Below are positions 44,215 through 53,845 of a stretch of DNA of 64,000 nt, one piece after another. The notes beneath the pieces are model-generated. The model searched no databases. It was not told the DNA's origin and saw nothing but the letters and a program-made list of their open reading frames with translations. Both the position numbers and the translations under genes were made by a program. Each line of letters opens with the position of its first letter. Position 1 is the stretch's first letter. Location: positions 8,025-72,024 of the forward strand of contig NZ_JBHMQT010000063.1 of the NCBI RefSeq assembly GCF_042435035.1. The letters are read 5' to 3'. This DNA comes from Sphaerimonospora cavernae (GTDB lineage Bacteria; Actinomycetota; Actinomycetes; Streptosporangiales; Streptosporangiaceae).

Positions 44215-45054
44215 TCAGGGTTTGCGGGCGAGGGCGGCGAAGCCGGCGACCACGGGGGGCTCGCCGAAGGGGGTGTCCTCGGGCCGCCACCGGGACATCG
44301 AGACCATGCCGGGCTCCACCAGTTCGAGTCCGTCGAAGAAGCGGCCGACCTGCTCCCGGCTGCGGGCGGTGAGGGGCACCGGCGCGTGCTCGTTCCAGAC
44401 CGCCAGCGCGTCGGCGTTCGCCTTCCTGACCGCCTCGTCACCGAGATCGGATGTGGAGTGGGTCATGGCCAGGTAGCTGCCGGAGGGCACGGCCTCCAGC
44501 AGCCTGGCCAGGATCGCACGCACCTGGTCGTAGTCGGGGATGTAGTGCAGGATGCCCAGCAGCATGATCGCGATCGGGCGGCTGAAGTCCAGCGTCTTGG
44601 CCGCCGCGGCCAGGATCGCGTCGGGTTCCCGCAGGTCGGCCTCGATGTAGTCGGTCACCCCGGGTGGCGTGCTGGTCAGCAGGGCCTGGGCGTGCACGAG
44701 GACCAGGGGATCGTTGTCGACGTAGACGATCCGCGACTCGGGGGCGATCCGCTGGGCCACCTCGTGGGTGTTGTCCATCGTCGGCAGGCCGGTGCCGATG
44801 TCCAGGAACTGCCGAACGCCGGCCTCGCCGGCCAGATACCGTACGGCACGCTTCAGGAAGCCCCGGTCGTTGCGGGCGATCTCGGTGATCTGCGGGAAGA
44901 CCCGCATGGCCTGCTCGGCGACCATGCGATCGACCGGATAGTTGTCCTTGCCGCCGAGGAAGTAGTTCCACACCCTGGCGCTCTGCGGCACGCCGGTGTC
45001 GATCTCCCGCGCCGCCGGCCGGTCTGAGGGCTCGGCGAAGTCCTGGTCGCTCAC
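44215..45054 (-). CDS. SAM-dependent methyltransferase, DUF574 family
   Basis: A 279-residue protein of the actinobacterial DUF574 (Methyltransf_19) group. It starts with ARVWNYFLGGKDNYPVDRM, the family hallmark. The SAM-binding glycine motif is FLDIGTGLPTMDNTHEV, with VYVDNDPLVLVHAQALL as the acidic ribose loop and IAIMLLGILHYIPD downstream. These genes are abundant in Streptomycetes and Streptosporangia and usually have no known substrate. Confidence 0.93.
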   Translation of the reverse strand: MSDQDFAEPSDRPAAREIDTGVPQSARVWNYFLGGKDNYPVDRMVAEQAMRVFPQITEIARNDRGFLKRAVRYLAGEAGVRQFLDIGTGLPTMDNTHEVAQRIAPESRIVYVDNDPLVLVHAQALLTSTPPGVTDYIEADLREPDAILAAAAKTLDFSRPIAIMLLGILHYIPDYDQVRAILARLLEAVPSGSYLAMTHSTSDLGDEAVRKANADALAVWNEHAPVPLTARSREQVGRFFDGLELVEPGMVSMSRWRPEDTPFGEPPVVAGFAALARKP

Positions 45055-45454
45055 GCGAATCTTCTCCCGCTCGGCCTACAACAGCGGAATCGAGCCTACC
45101 GTTCCGTAGATCATCAGGCTAGATCGTCCGTTGTCCTTCGGGGTTTTCCGGAGGGGAGACCCTACGGTTGGCGCATGACACAGCAGTGATCACACCACAC
45201 CGCCATGCCCGAGAAGCCCACTCTCGACGGCCTGGAGTCGGCATGGGTACGCCGCGGGGAGGCCGACGACCCGGCCCGAGCTCATCCCGGCGTGTGTGGC
45301 GCTGGTCGCGCACCCGGATGACGAGCGCAAATCACGCGCGTACGGCTCCGACGCCGCGACGGCGTCCGCCCACGCGACCTGGTGGTCGAGGTCGTCCTGG
45401 CCTGAGCCCCCGTTGTGCGGGAAGTGCCGCCTGCCGGGCCCAGGTGTCGGACCA
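45055..45454. other. Intergenic region with gene debris
   Basis: No intact gene. At 45205 an ATG opens a short frame beginning MPEKPTLDGLESAWVRRGEA, which resembles the N-terminus of valyl-tRNA synthetase but stops after 38 codons. At about 45275-45325 another frame reads ALVAHPDDE, the motif of PIG-L-type deacetylases, and then breaks down. Both look like fragments. Confidence 0.5.
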
Positions 45455-46279
45455 TCAGGCCCGGTTGAACCTGGCCGGGTCGGGGCCGAGGCGGCGGCCC
45501 GAGTCCAGCGCGGTGATCGCGTCCATCTCCTCCTGGTCGAGGGCGAAATCGAAGACTTCGATGTTCTCGCGGATCCTCGCGGGGGTCACCGACTTGGGGA
45601 TCACCACGTGGCCGAGCTGGATATGCCAGCGGAGCACCACCTGGGCCGGGCTCCTGCCGTACCTGCCTCCGATCTCCGCGAGCAGCGGAAGGTCGAGCAG
45701 GCCCTGACCCTGGCCGAGCGGACTCCACGCCTCGGTGACGATGCCGTGCTTGGCGTTTACCGCCCGCATCTCGGCCTGCCCGAACTGTGGATGCAGCTCG
45801 ATCTGGTTGACGGCGGGGACCACCTCCGCCTCGGCGAGCAATCGGTCCAGCGTCTCGGCCGTGAAGTTGGAGACCCCGATCGCCCGGACCCGGCCGTCGG
45901 CGTAGAGCTTCTCCAGCGCCTTCCACGTTTCCACGTACCTACCCTGCGCCGGGCACGGCCAGTGGATCAGATAGAGGTCCACCACGTCGAGCCCGAGACG
46001 CTCGACACTGGCGTCGAAGGCCCGCAGCGCGTTGTCATGGCCATGGTCGCGGTTCCACAGCTTGGTGGTGACGAACAGCTCGTTTCGGGGAATGCCGGAC
46101 TCCCGTACGGCCCGGCCGACGCCCTCCTCGTTGCGGTAGAGCTTGGCCGTGTCGATGCTGCGATAGCCGGCCTTGAGAGCGACGCTCACGGCCCGCTCGG
46201 CCTCGTCGTCGGGCACCTGCCACGACCCGAACCCGAGTTGCGGCATGGTGACACCGTTGTTGAGAGTGATGGTGTTCAT
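45455..46279 (-). CDS. Aldo/keto reductase
   Basis: A 274-residue NADPH-dependent reductase of the AKR5-like (2,5-diketo-gluconate reductase-type) group. The catalytic tetrad is visible: Asp in YRSIDTAKLYRNEEGVG (with the active Tyr), Lys in FVTTKLWNRDHG and His in YLIHWPCP. The cofactor-binding end is PKSVTPARIRENIEVFDFAL. It reduces aldehydes or ketones; the physiological substrate is open. It is transcribed leftward with its 5' end facing the DinB-fold gene. Confidence 0.95.
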   Translation of the reverse strand: MNTITLNNGVTMPQLGFGSWQVPDDEAERAVSVALKAGYRSIDTAKLYRNEEGVGRAVRESGIPRNELFVTTKLWNRDHGHDNALRAFDASVERLGLDVVDLYLIHWPCPAQGRYVETWKALEKLYADGRVRAIGVSNFTAETLDRLLAEAEVVPAVNQIELHPQFGQAEMRAVNAKHGIVTEAWSPLGQGQGLLDLPLLAEIGGRYGRSPAQVVLRWHIQLGHVVIPKSVTPARIRENIEVFDFALDQEEMDAITALDSGRRLGPDPARFNRA

Positions 46280-46376
46280 GCCCTCATGCTGCCCGAACGC
46301 TTCCCGATCTTCACACCGGGACCGGGGGCGGGCGGTGGCGGTAGTGAAACCAGGCGGATCGGGTACCGCTCACGAC

Positions 46377-47093
46377 ATGATGACGTCTGAACCCGATGTG
46401 CTGGCGCGGCTTGAGCCGTTCGACATCTTCGACACCGAGGCGAGGCGGCTCGACCGCTTCTTCTCCGGACTGGACGACGAGGGCTGGAACCGGCCGTCGA
46501 GGTGTGAGGGGTGGACGGTGCGCGACGTACTCGCCCATCTCGCCGGGGAGGAGCTCTACAACCACGCCTGCCTCGACGAGGACATGGACGGGTTCTTCGA
46601 GATGCTCGAACGCGAAGGGGTGCGGTCGGGCTTCGACGCGTTCAACGAGTGGTGCGTGCACAAGCGCCACAGCCTGCCGGTCGAGCAGGTGCTGGACGAG
46701 TGGCGGAGCAAGAACGCCGAGACCCGAAGGCGGATGCGCGACCTGGGCCGGGGCGGGTCGCTCCAGACGTCCGTCGGGCCGTACCCTGTGGGTCTGCAGT
46801 CCTTCCACTACGACTCCGAGTACGCCACGCATGCCGACGACGTGGGTGCCCCGGTGGCGGACGACGAGGCGGCGGCGAGGCTCGCCTGGCGGGTCGATTT
46901 CGGGCTGTTCGCTCTCGACGAGCACGGCTCGAAGGCACGGATCGAGCGGGACGGGGATCGGATCACGGCACACGTCGACGGCCTGACGGCTGATCTGACC
47001 GAGGTGGAGTTCGTCGAGGCGACGGTCGGCCGGCTGCCGGCCGCGCACCCGCTCGATCCCCGGATCCGCGGCACACTCCGCTGTCTCGCCTGA
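46377..47093 (+). CDS. DinB/maleylpyruvate isomerase-fold protein
   Basis: About 238 residues from ATG 46377 (a second ATG follows directly). The N-terminal DinB-type helical bundle has WNRPSRCEGWTVRDVLAHLA with the metal-type His and EELYNHACLDED; the second His comes in FHYDSEYATHADD. The C-terminal region (RIERDGDRITAHVDGLTADL) is the small extra domain of mycothiol-dependent isomerase-like proteins. Function beyond the family is unknown. It is divergent from the aldo/keto reductase. Confidence 0.87.
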   Translation: MMTSEPDVLARLEPFDIFDTEARRLDRFFSGLDDEGWNRPSRCEGWTVRDVLAHLAGEELYNHACLDEDMDGFFEMLEREGVRSGFDAFNEWCVHKRHSLPVEQVLDEWRSKNAETRRRMRDLGRGGSLQTSVGPYPVGLQSFHYDSEYATHADDVGAPVADDEAAARLAWRVDFGLFALDEHGSKARIERDGDRITAHVDGLTADLTEVEFVEATVGRLPAAHPLDPRIRGTLRCLA

Positions 47094-48015
47094 CCCGCCT
47101 CAGCGGCTCTCAAGGGCCTCAAGGGCCTTAAGGGCCTTAAGGGTCGGCCGCGGCCGCGGCGGTCGCGGGTAATAACTCCCCGCGGTGGTCCGCCGCGGCG
47201 GACGGCGGAGCGGGTGCGATGGTCGTCGACGACGGCGACGGCGACGGGCCGAACAGCAGGGCTCGACCGGGCTCGCGCGGACCGCCACCTGCCACCGCGA
47301 CGGTCTGAGCCGGACGATGAATCGTACGGCCGGGCCAGGCGGGGAGACGAGGATGAGCCGGGCACGGGCGCAAGCGGGGCCGGGCCGGACGGATGCCCGG
47401 CGAAGTCGTGGATCTCGACCGAGTGGCAGGCCCCCGCCGGGTGCGTGGCGTGATCGGTCCGCGTGCGCGCTGCGCTCGCGTGGCGGCCTGCCGCCGTACG
47501 GTCACGGGCCGGACCGACGTGCTATGTGAAGAACGCTCCAGTAAGCGAATCAACGCGAAAATCCCCGATGATGACGGCCGAAGGTTCGGCCGGTTCGGCT
47601 GGTTTGACGGTGCTTTGCCGGGGGGATTCGGACGTGTCGCTCATCCAGTCGTCCAGGCGATTGGCGGCGGCACGTCAACCATGCACCGCGATCGGCCGCA
47701 TATCAACGAGGCGCGCCATTACCCCCCACCACCCCCCACCCGTGATCTTGCGATTTCTCGCAAGAAACCCCTCCGACCAGGCAAAACCCTTGTTGTGATC
47801 TTGCAGAAACTCGCATGCTGCGCCGTCGACCTGCGCGAACGCCTTTTGTGATCTTGCAGTCCGACTCCAAATACAAGATCACGAACATTGTTTCCCCAGG
47901 CCAGCGGCCATCTATGCGAGTTTCTGCAAGATCACGGAAGGTGTTTTCCCTGGTCACAGACATATATGCGAGCATTTGCAAGATCACGACAAGAGGGGTG
48001 GGGGGGAGGGGTCGG
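47094..48015. other. Long intergenic region with repeats, no clear gene
   Basis: Immediately after the DinB-fold stop, 47111-47144 carries a tandem aagggcctt repeat. From there to about 47740 I see only low-complexity or frame-poor sequence with no convincing start, codon bias or motif. The palindromic repeat element of locus B fills 47741-47988, just before the CPBP protease stop at 48016. Confidence 0.6.
47741..47988. repeat. Palindromic repeat element, locus B
   Basis: Five copies of the same 22-nt family as locus A lie in 248 bp: three forward (47741-47762, 47794-47815 and a partial from 47847), then two reverse (47915-47936, 47967-47988). The consensus is near TGTGATCTTGCAGAAACTCG. A forward-forward-forward then reverse-reverse order gives overall dyad symmetry. 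The outer pair is imperfect, unlike locus A. Confidence 0.85.
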
Positions 48016-48819
48016 TCAGGGGAGCCAGGAGACTCGGTCGCGCAGAATGCCGTACCCGACGAAGGCGACGACGTCGATGATCGTGTGGGCGGCGACCAGC
48101 GGCATGGCCCGGCCCCAGCGCTGATAGAGGCGCCCGAAGACCAGGCCCATCACCACGTTGCCAACGAATCCCCCGAAGCCCTGATAGAGGTGATAGGAGC
48201 CGCGCAATACCGCGGACACGATCACAGAGCGCCACGGTCGCCAGCCGAGCTGCCCGAGACGGTGCAGCAGATATCCGCTGACCAGGACCTCCTCCAGCAC
48301 CCCGTTCTGGGCGGCCTCCGCCACCAGCACCGGCACCCGCCACCACACTTCGGGCAGGCTCTCCGGCACGACGTTGAGGTTGAACCCTGCCTGGAACACC
48401 AACAGGTAGAACACCAGGCCGGAGCCGCCGATCAACGCCGCGAGGGCGGCCCCGCGCAGCAGGTCGCGGCCTGGCTCGCGGAAGTCGACGCCGATCGTCC
48501 GCATCGACTCCCCCGAGCGGGCCAGCAGATAGGCGACCAGCCCGACCGGCGCCACGTTGATCGCGATCCCGGCGATGTGCAGGGTCAGGTCCAGCCAGGG
48601 ACGACCCGGCGCCAGGGAGCCGACGAGCACCGCGTCCTGGCCGCCGAGCTGCTCGGGTGCGGTCAGCGCGCCGATCAGGCGGATCAGCGACAGCAGCGCA
48701 CTGGCGCCGAGCGAGATCGCGAACACCGCGATGATCTCGGGCCCGATGAGCCGTCGCGTGAGCCCCCGCAGGTCGACCCCCCTGCCGTCCGGCCTGGCGC
48801 CGGCCTCGTCCTCGTTCAT
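48016..48819 (-). CDS. CPBP-family intramembrane protease (Abi/CAAX type)
   Basis: A 267-residue membrane protein with about eight helices. Motif 1 is VLEEVLVSGYLLHRL (the EExxxR glutamates, with a Ser-Gly variant in place of Arg), motif 2 is RGSYHLYQGFGGFVGN with the conserved His, and motif 3 is AAHTIIDVVAFVGYG. CPBP proteases cleave prenylated or membrane proteins and often serve bacteriocin immunity. It stands next to the palindromic repeat element, whose right end lies 28 nt beyond its stop codon. Confidence 0.9.
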   Translation of the reverse strand: MNEDEAGARPDGRGVDLRGLTRRLIGPEIIAVFAISLGASALLSLIRLIGALTAPEQLGGQDAVLVGSLAPGRPWLDLTLHIAGIAINVAPVGLVAYLLARSGESMRTIGVDFREPGRDLLRGAALAALIGGSGLVFYLLVFQAGFNLNVVPESLPEVWWRVPVLVAEAAQNGVLEEVLVSGYLLHRLGQLGWRPWRSVIVSAVLRGSYHLYQGFGGFVGNVVMGLVFGRLYQRWGRAMPLVAAHTIIDVVAFVGYGILRDRVSWLP

Positions 48820-48888
48820 GTTCCGCAGGCTAACCGGCGGTGGCGAACCCGGACGATTCGCGCGTCCCCCACAGCCGGTAGAGCGACG

Positions 48889-49944
48889 TCAGTACGGTAG
48901 TGTGCGGGCCGAGAAGGCCGGGGACACGAAGGGTGCCTTGAACTTCGGGAACGCCACGGTCTTGGGATTGCCGTCCGAGGTGTACCGCTCATTGGGGTTC
49001 GCCTTGAGCCAGTCGAGCCATGCTTCCGAGCAGAACTTGGCGCAGTCGGTGTTCTTCTCCTTCTCCTTCGACCGGATGCGCGGGATGCCGGCCGGGTCGA
49101 AGTCCTTGGTGAACGGCGACTGCGCCGGGGTGTAACCCGCCAGGAACTCGCCCTTGTAGTTGTAGGTGACCCCCTTGTACGTCCCGTGCAGCGCCCACTC
49201 CTTGTTCTTCGGCTGGTTGCCGTACGGCAGGGCCAACGTGATCGGCGGGGTCTTGATCAACGAGATGACCTCGTTGTGCATGGAGACGATCTGCTTGGCC
49301 ACCTCCTCCTGCGACTTTCCGCGCAGGTTCACGTGGTCGTGCGTGTGGTTGCCGATGTCGAACCCGTGGTCCTTCAGCCACTCCAGGACCTGGATCTGCT
49401 CCTCCTTACGTGTCTTGCCGAAGAGGTCACGGATGACGTACATCGTGGCCACCGGGCGGAAACCCGGATGCTTTTTGGCGACGTCCATCAGGACGCCGAT
49501 CGCGCAGTCCGGCGCGGGCCTGCCCATCCCGTCGAGCGTGAGCTGCGCGGGTGAGGCGTCGTCGAAGGTCAGCACGACGGGATGCTTGCCGGCCGGGATG
49601 TCGATCTTTCCGGTCACGTACTCGGCGGCCGTGATCGGCACATAGTTCTCCCGCGCCAGGCGTTCCAACTCGGCGCGGAACTGCTCAGGTGTGCGGTCGT
49701 CGCCGGGAGCCGGGTTCTTCATCACCCGGTGGTACATGAGCACGGGAATCTGTCCCAGCTCGTTGGCCTTCACCCGTGCGGCCGCCTGTTCCTCGGCCTT
49801 GCGGGTCTTCGCCTCGGCGGCCACCTTGGCCGCCTGGGCCTGCGCGTCTTCGTGCTTCGGCTTGCTCCCCCCAGACATGCAGGAGGACAGCACTATGACG
49901 CTCAAAGACGCCATGCCGATGCCGGCAATCCTGAAGCGTCCCAT
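48889..49944 (-). CDS. Secreted polysaccharide deacetylase lipoprotein
   Basis: A 351-residue protein. Residues 1-22 are a lipoprotein signal peptide with lipobox VLSSC, then an Ala/Lys-rich coiled spacer (about 30-65). The NodB deacetylase domain has VLMYHRV, LTFDDASPAQLTLDG (catalytic Asp and metal Asp) and GFDIGNHTHDHVNL (metal His pair). It would remove acetyl groups from a cell-wall polysaccharide outside the membrane. The C-terminus past 300 is variable. It precedes the CPBP gene in the same direction, with 69 nt between them. Confidence 0.92.
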   Translation of the reverse strand: MGRFRIAGIGMASLSVIVLSSCMSGGSKPKHEDAQAQAAKVAAEAKTRKAEEQAAARVKANELGQIPVLMYHRVMKNPAPGDDRTPEQFRAELERLARENYVPITAAEYVTGKIDIPAGKHPVVLTFDDASPAQLTLDGMGRPAPDCAIGVLMDVAKKHPGFRPVATMYVIRDLFGKTRKEEQIQVLEWLKDHGFDIGNHTHDHVNLRGKSQEEVAKQIVSMHNEVISLIKTPPITLALPYGNQPKNKEWALHGTYKGVTYNYKGEFLAGYTPAQSPFTKDFDPAGIPRIRSKEKEKNTDCAKFCSEAWLDWLKANPNERYTSDGNPKTVAFPKFKAPFVSPAFSARTLPY

Positions 49945-50079
49945 GACTCCCCCTCGATGGGCACGCGGTTCGATGGATCACTCCTACCCGCGAGAACCGG
50001 AGGATTCACAGTCAGTAGGACAAACAACACGCTCCGTATATCTTCGAGACCCTTACGCGCCGCGTCACCCGTCGGACCC

Positions 50080-51207
50080 TTACAGCTGGGGTTCGGCGCA
50101 GAACGCGACGCCCTCGCCGGACAGCTCGACCGGTCCGTCCGACGCGGGGACGAACACCGACTCGCCCGGTCCCAGCTTGACCTGTGACCCCGACTCGGCG
50201 CCGAGACGTACCCTGCCCTCGAAGCACAGCAGGATCCTCGGCAGCTCTCCCTCCAGCACCCCGCCCTCGCCGGAGACGGCGATCCGCCGCAGCCGGAAGT
50301 CCGGGCACGGCGGCGAGTAGACGCCGTCACCACCTCGCAAGACGGGCGGCACCGGCAACGGCCGGGCGTCGGGGTCGGTGATGCGCAGCAACTCGGGCAC
50401 GTCGATCGGCTTGCCGGTGAGCCCGGCCCGCAGCACGTTGTCCGAGCACGCCATCATCTCGACGGCGAACCCGTCGAGATAGCAGTGCAGCACCCCGGCG
50501 CCGAGGAACATCGCCTCACCCGGCGCCAGTTCGTGACGGTGCATCAGCAGCGGGGCAAGCACGGCCGGGTCCTCCGGAAAGCGTCGCGCGAGCCGTACGA
50601 CCAGGGCGTATTCGGGGTGGTGCACGGCCGAGGCGGCCCACACGATCGACTCGACCAGCTCGCGCCTCGGCTCCGACGACTCCAGGAGCGCGCGCAGCGC
50701 GCCGAGGCGGTCGCCGTCGGCCAGTCGCGCCACGACCGGCTGGAGCGCCCGCACATGCAGCCGGTCGATCAGCTTCGCCGCCTGGTCGGCCGACCGGAGG
50801 CCGGCCAGCCCGGTGAACGGCGTGAGTGCGCAGACCAACTCCGGCTTGTGCCACGGGTCGGCGTAGTTCGCGTCACCCCGCGCGTGGCCGTCGGCCGCCT
50901 GCGCCGCGTCGGGGTGGACCTGCAGCGACAGCGGCCGGCCGACCGCGATCAGCTTCATCAGGTACGGCAGGCGTTCCCCGAACCGGCCGGCGACCGGCTG
51001 CCCGAGCATACCCACCGGGTCGGCGGCGACGGCCTCCGTGAGCGTGCGGTCCGGCGACCCGTCGCGGACCAGCAGCGACGGGCTCGCCGGGTGCGCGCCG
51101 AGCCACATCTCCGCCTCCGGCCCGTCGGCGACCCGGCCGGTCAGGTCGGCGATGGCCGTACGGGACCCCCAGGGGTAGTCCTTTATCGGATTGCTGAGCA
51201 GATCCAC
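50080..51207 (-). CDS. manA: Mannose-6-phosphate isomerase, class I
   Basis: A 375-residue type I enzyme that interconverts mannose-6-P and fructose-6-P for GDP-mannose and cell-wall glycans. Zinc ligands are in LSLQVHPDAAQA (Gln and His), WHKPELVCAL (Glu) and GVLHCYLDG (His). The N-terminus NPIKDYPWGSRTAIADL is diagnostic. The C-terminal cupin half ends CAEPQL. It lies 135 nt upstream of the deacetylase gene in the same direction. Confidence 0.96.
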   Translation of the reverse strand: MDLLSNPIKDYPWGSRTAIADLTGRVADGPEAEMWLGAHPASPSLLVRDGSPDRTLTEAVAADPVGMLGQPVAGRFGERLPYLMKLIAVGRPLSLQVHPDAAQAADGHARGDANYADPWHKPELVCALTPFTGLAGLRSADQAAKLIDRLHVRALQPVVARLADGDRLGALRALLESSEPRRELVESIVWAASAVHHPEYALVVRLARRFPEDPAVLAPLLMHRHELAPGEAMFLGAGVLHCYLDGFAVEMMACSDNVLRAGLTGKPIDVPELLRITDPDARPLPVPPVLRGGDGVYSPPCPDFRLRRIAVSGEGGVLEGELPRILLCFEGRVRLGAESGSQVKLGPGESVFVPASDGPVELSGEGVAFCAEPQL

Positions 51208-51497
51208 GAGCGTCCTCGTCTGATGACCCTTGACAGGGGAAGGTCTGCCGGGAGTCCGAGCGTAACAATGAAGTGCCGGTCACCGGCATTCCGTCCATCT
51301 CGGGTGTCACCGCTTCGCCTCGTTCACGCGCCGCGACCCTGATCGTTTCCCAAGACTCCTTGGACGGGGCTTGAACAGCGCTTGCCGGCATTTCAAACCC
51401 GACATCCTGGAGAGATCGCTACACTTGGCCCGGTTTTTGCCGCTACTGACCTTCGACCAGGGGTAAACGTCCAGGTCCGAACCCTCAGGAGCAACAC

Positions 51498-52910
51498 GTG
51501 GGTCACGTCGATGTCCGTCCGGCGCGGCCGGTGGAGGCGGATCTCCCGATGCCGCCCCGGGCCGCGCCCCGGTGGCGTGCCTGGCTGTGGGTGGTCCTGT
51601 CAGCGGCGCTGGGCGTCCTGACCGCCGTCGCGACCGTCATCGTGGGCGGCGCCGTGAAGCTCACCACCAACGTGAAGCACGAGGAGGTGACCACGGAGGA
51701 ACTGGGATCGGCACGCCCGGTGAAGATCAGCAAGGCGATGAACATCCTGATCGTCGGCTCCGACCAGCGGGATGGCGCGAACGCCAAATACGGCCGGATG
51801 CCCGGCGAGCGTACAGACACCATCATCCTCGCCCACATCTCACCTGAGCGGGACGGCGCCGTCCTGATCAGCTTCCCCCGCGACTCACTCGTCGAACTCC
51901 CGGCGTGCCCGGCGAAGCGTAACCTCCCCGGCCAGCAACCCCACGTCGGCATGATCAACGAGTCGTTCAACTACGGCGGCATCGGGTGCACCTGGCTGAC
52001 CATCGAGCGCCTGACCGACATCCACATCGACCACTTCGTGAAGGTCGACTTCACCGGCTTCAAGGCCATGGTGAACGCGCTGGGCGGCGTCCCCGTCTGC
52101 ATCCCCCAGCCGATCCACGACACCAAGGCACAGCTCGACCTCCCGGCGGGGCGGCAGGTGCTCAAGGGCGAGCAGGCGCTCGGGTACGTCCGGGCCCGCT
52201 ACAGCCTCGGCGACGGCTCCGACATCGGCCGCATCCAGCGGCAGCAGATGTTCCTCGCCTCGATGGTCAAGGAGGCGATGAGCGGTGAGACCCTGACCAA
52301 CCCGTCGAAGCTGTTCGGCTTCCTCGACGCGGCGACCAAGTCCCTCACCACCGATCCCGAGCTCACCGTGGGAGTGATGAAGGACCTGCTGACCAGCGCT
52401 CAGGGCCTCACCGCCGGGCAGATCCGGTTCGTCACCACCCCTTGGCGCTACTCGCTCACGCAACGGGGCCGCGTGGAGTGGGTACGGCCCCAGGCCGACA
52501 ACCTGTTCAAGATGGTCGCGGCCGACCGGATCAGCAAGAACGTCAGGAGCGGCCAGCAGAAGATTCCCAAGTCGCAGGTCCACATAATCGTGCGGAACGG
52601 CTCGGGCCGGCCGGGACTCGCCACCGAGGCCGCCGCCGAGCTCGAACAGCGCGGCTACCACATCGTCAAGGTGGAGCCCGCGGCCAAGCCGTACCCGCGG
52701 ACGTTCGTCAAGTACAGCCCGAACGGCGAGGCCCGGGCTTCCCGCCTGATTCGTGAGCTGAAGAAGTCGCAGGCCTTCCCGGTGCGGAAAGCGCGGACCC
52801 AGACGATCGTCCTCGTCGTCGGCGCCGACTGGCGTGGCCTGAAGACCCCCAGGACCCTGGACGACGTGGAAGGCTTCGACGCCACCCAGGACAGCTGCAC
52901 CGCCTCCTGA
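51498..52910 (+). CDS. LCP (LytR-CpsA-Psr) family protein with LytR_C domain
   Basis: A 470-residue membrane-anchored enzyme from GTG 51498. The membrane helix is at about 32-52 (LWVVLSAALGVLTAVATVIV). The extracellular LCP domain has MNILIVGSDQRDG, GERTDTIILAHISPERDGAV and ISFPRDS with the conserved Arg/Asp residues that bind the polyprenyl pyrophosphate. The C-terminal LytR_C domain begins near 365 (VHIIVRNGSGRPGLATEAAA). LCP enzymes transfer glycopolymers such as teichoic acid or arabinogalactan to peptidoglycan. Confidence 0.94.
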   Translation: MGHVDVRPARPVEADLPMPPRAAPRWRAWLWVVLSAALGVLTAVATVIVGGAVKLTTNVKHEEVTTEELGSARPVKISKAMNILIVGSDQRDGANAKYGRMPGERTDTIILAHISPERDGAVLISFPRDSLVELPACPAKRNLPGQQPHVGMINESFNYGGIGCTWLTIERLTDIHIDHFVKVDFTGFKAMVNALGGVPVCIPQPIHDTKAQLDLPAGRQVLKGEQALGYVRARYSLGDGSDIGRIQRQQMFLASMVKEAMSGETLTNPSKLFGFLDAATKSLTTDPELTVGVMKDLLTSAQGLTAGQIRFVTTPWRYSLTQRGRVEWVRPQADNLFKMVAADRISKNVRSGQQKIPKSQVHIIVRNGSGRPGLATEAAAELEQRGYHIVKVEPAAKPYPRTFVKYSPNGEARASRLIRELKKSQAFPVRKARTQTIVLVVGADWRGLKTPRTLDDVEGFDATQDSCTAS

Positions 52911-52924
52911 CCACGGAAGACGAT

Positions 52925-53803
52925 CTAGAACAGCCAGCCGAGCAGGCCGCCGCGTCGTCTGTCCCCCGGTTCCTGGGTGGGGGGCGGCTCCGGGGCGGGC
53001 GTCTCCTCACCGATCGCCGACGGCGGGTCGGACGGCACGGTCGGCACGGACGGGTCGGACGGCACGGTCGTCTTCTCAGAAGACTGGGGGTCGATGACGG
53101 CCGGGTGCGAGGCCGTCGGTGACACGGGCGGACGACGGGTGGGCGTGGCCTTCGCGGTGGGGGTGACAGCGGGCCCACTCGTCGGGGCCGTGCGCAGGCG
53201 GACGATCGGGGAGGGCGTCCGCGTCGGGGTCGCGGTCTCGGTCGGAACGGGGTCCAGTACGGATTCGTCGATCGGCTCGGCCGAGACGGCGGGGGAGGAC
53301 GCCACGGGGGCCTTCGCCGTACAGTCGCCGGTGCAACTCTCGGAGGGGCCGCCGGCCCATGCGCTCAGCGCCCAGATCGCGGCCACCACCGCGACGCCGA
53401 CGCCGGCCACCCGGAGCAGCGCGCCGCCACGCCGTCGCTCCCCGAACTCCTCGGGGTCGCCCTGGCTGCGCCATCCCGCGCCGAGGAACCCCTTCGGGTC
53501 GTCCCGTTCGTCATGATCGTCGTGACCTGCGGTTCCGTCATCTTCTCCGTATTCATCATGCTCGGCGGGGGCCCGGTCCCGGCCGTGCTCCCGGGTCCAG
53601 TCGGCGGGGAGCAGGTCGCCGTCCGAGGTGACGTCCGCCGCGGCCGGTCCGGAATGCGGCGGCATCTCATCCGGCCGGTCGGACCAGAACCTGCCGGCGC
53701 CCGTGCCGTACCGGGGATCGGCCTGGATGTACGGACGCACGAGAGGCCCGGTGTGCTCGAGTTGTCCGGTCTCCAGGGGATCCTCGGGAAACTGGTCGGC
53801 CAT
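52925..53803 (-). CDS. Hypothetical single-pass membrane protein with Pro/Thr-rich external region
   Basis: About 292 residues from ATG 53803, which follows a GAGGAAGGAC ribosome site. A soluble acidic N-terminal 135 residues leads to one membrane helix (about 138-158, LLRVAGVGVAVVAAIWALSA). The external part begins with a Cys pair (SCTGDCTAK) and is then low-complexity Pro/Thr/Ser (TATPTRTPSP and similar), ending GGLLGWLF. It looks like a cell-wall-spanning or surface protein. No family is recognised. It is convergent with the LCP gene, 14 nt away. Confidence 0.72.
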   Translation of the reverse strand: MADQFPEDPLETGQLEHTGPLVRPYIQADPRYGTGAGRFWSDRPDEMPPHSGPAAADVTSDGDLLPADWTREHGRDRAPAEHDEYGEDDGTAGHDDHDERDDPKGFLGAGWRSQGDPEEFGERRRGGALLRVAGVGVAVVAAIWALSAWAGGPSESCTGDCTAKAPVASSPAVSAEPIDESVLDPVPTETATPTRTPSPIVRLRTAPTSGPAVTPTAKATPTRRPPVSPTASHPAVIDPQSSEKTTVPSDPSVPTVPSDPPSAIGEETPAPEPPPTQEPGDRRRGGLLGWLF

Positions 53804-53845
53804 GAGGTCCTTCCTCTTGCTCAACGTGCTTGGGCCTTCCCCGCC

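Noticed and set aside
47137..47553. 138-residue minus-strand frame as a gene
   Set aside because: Arg/Pro/Ala low complexity, no ribosome site and no conserved pattern.
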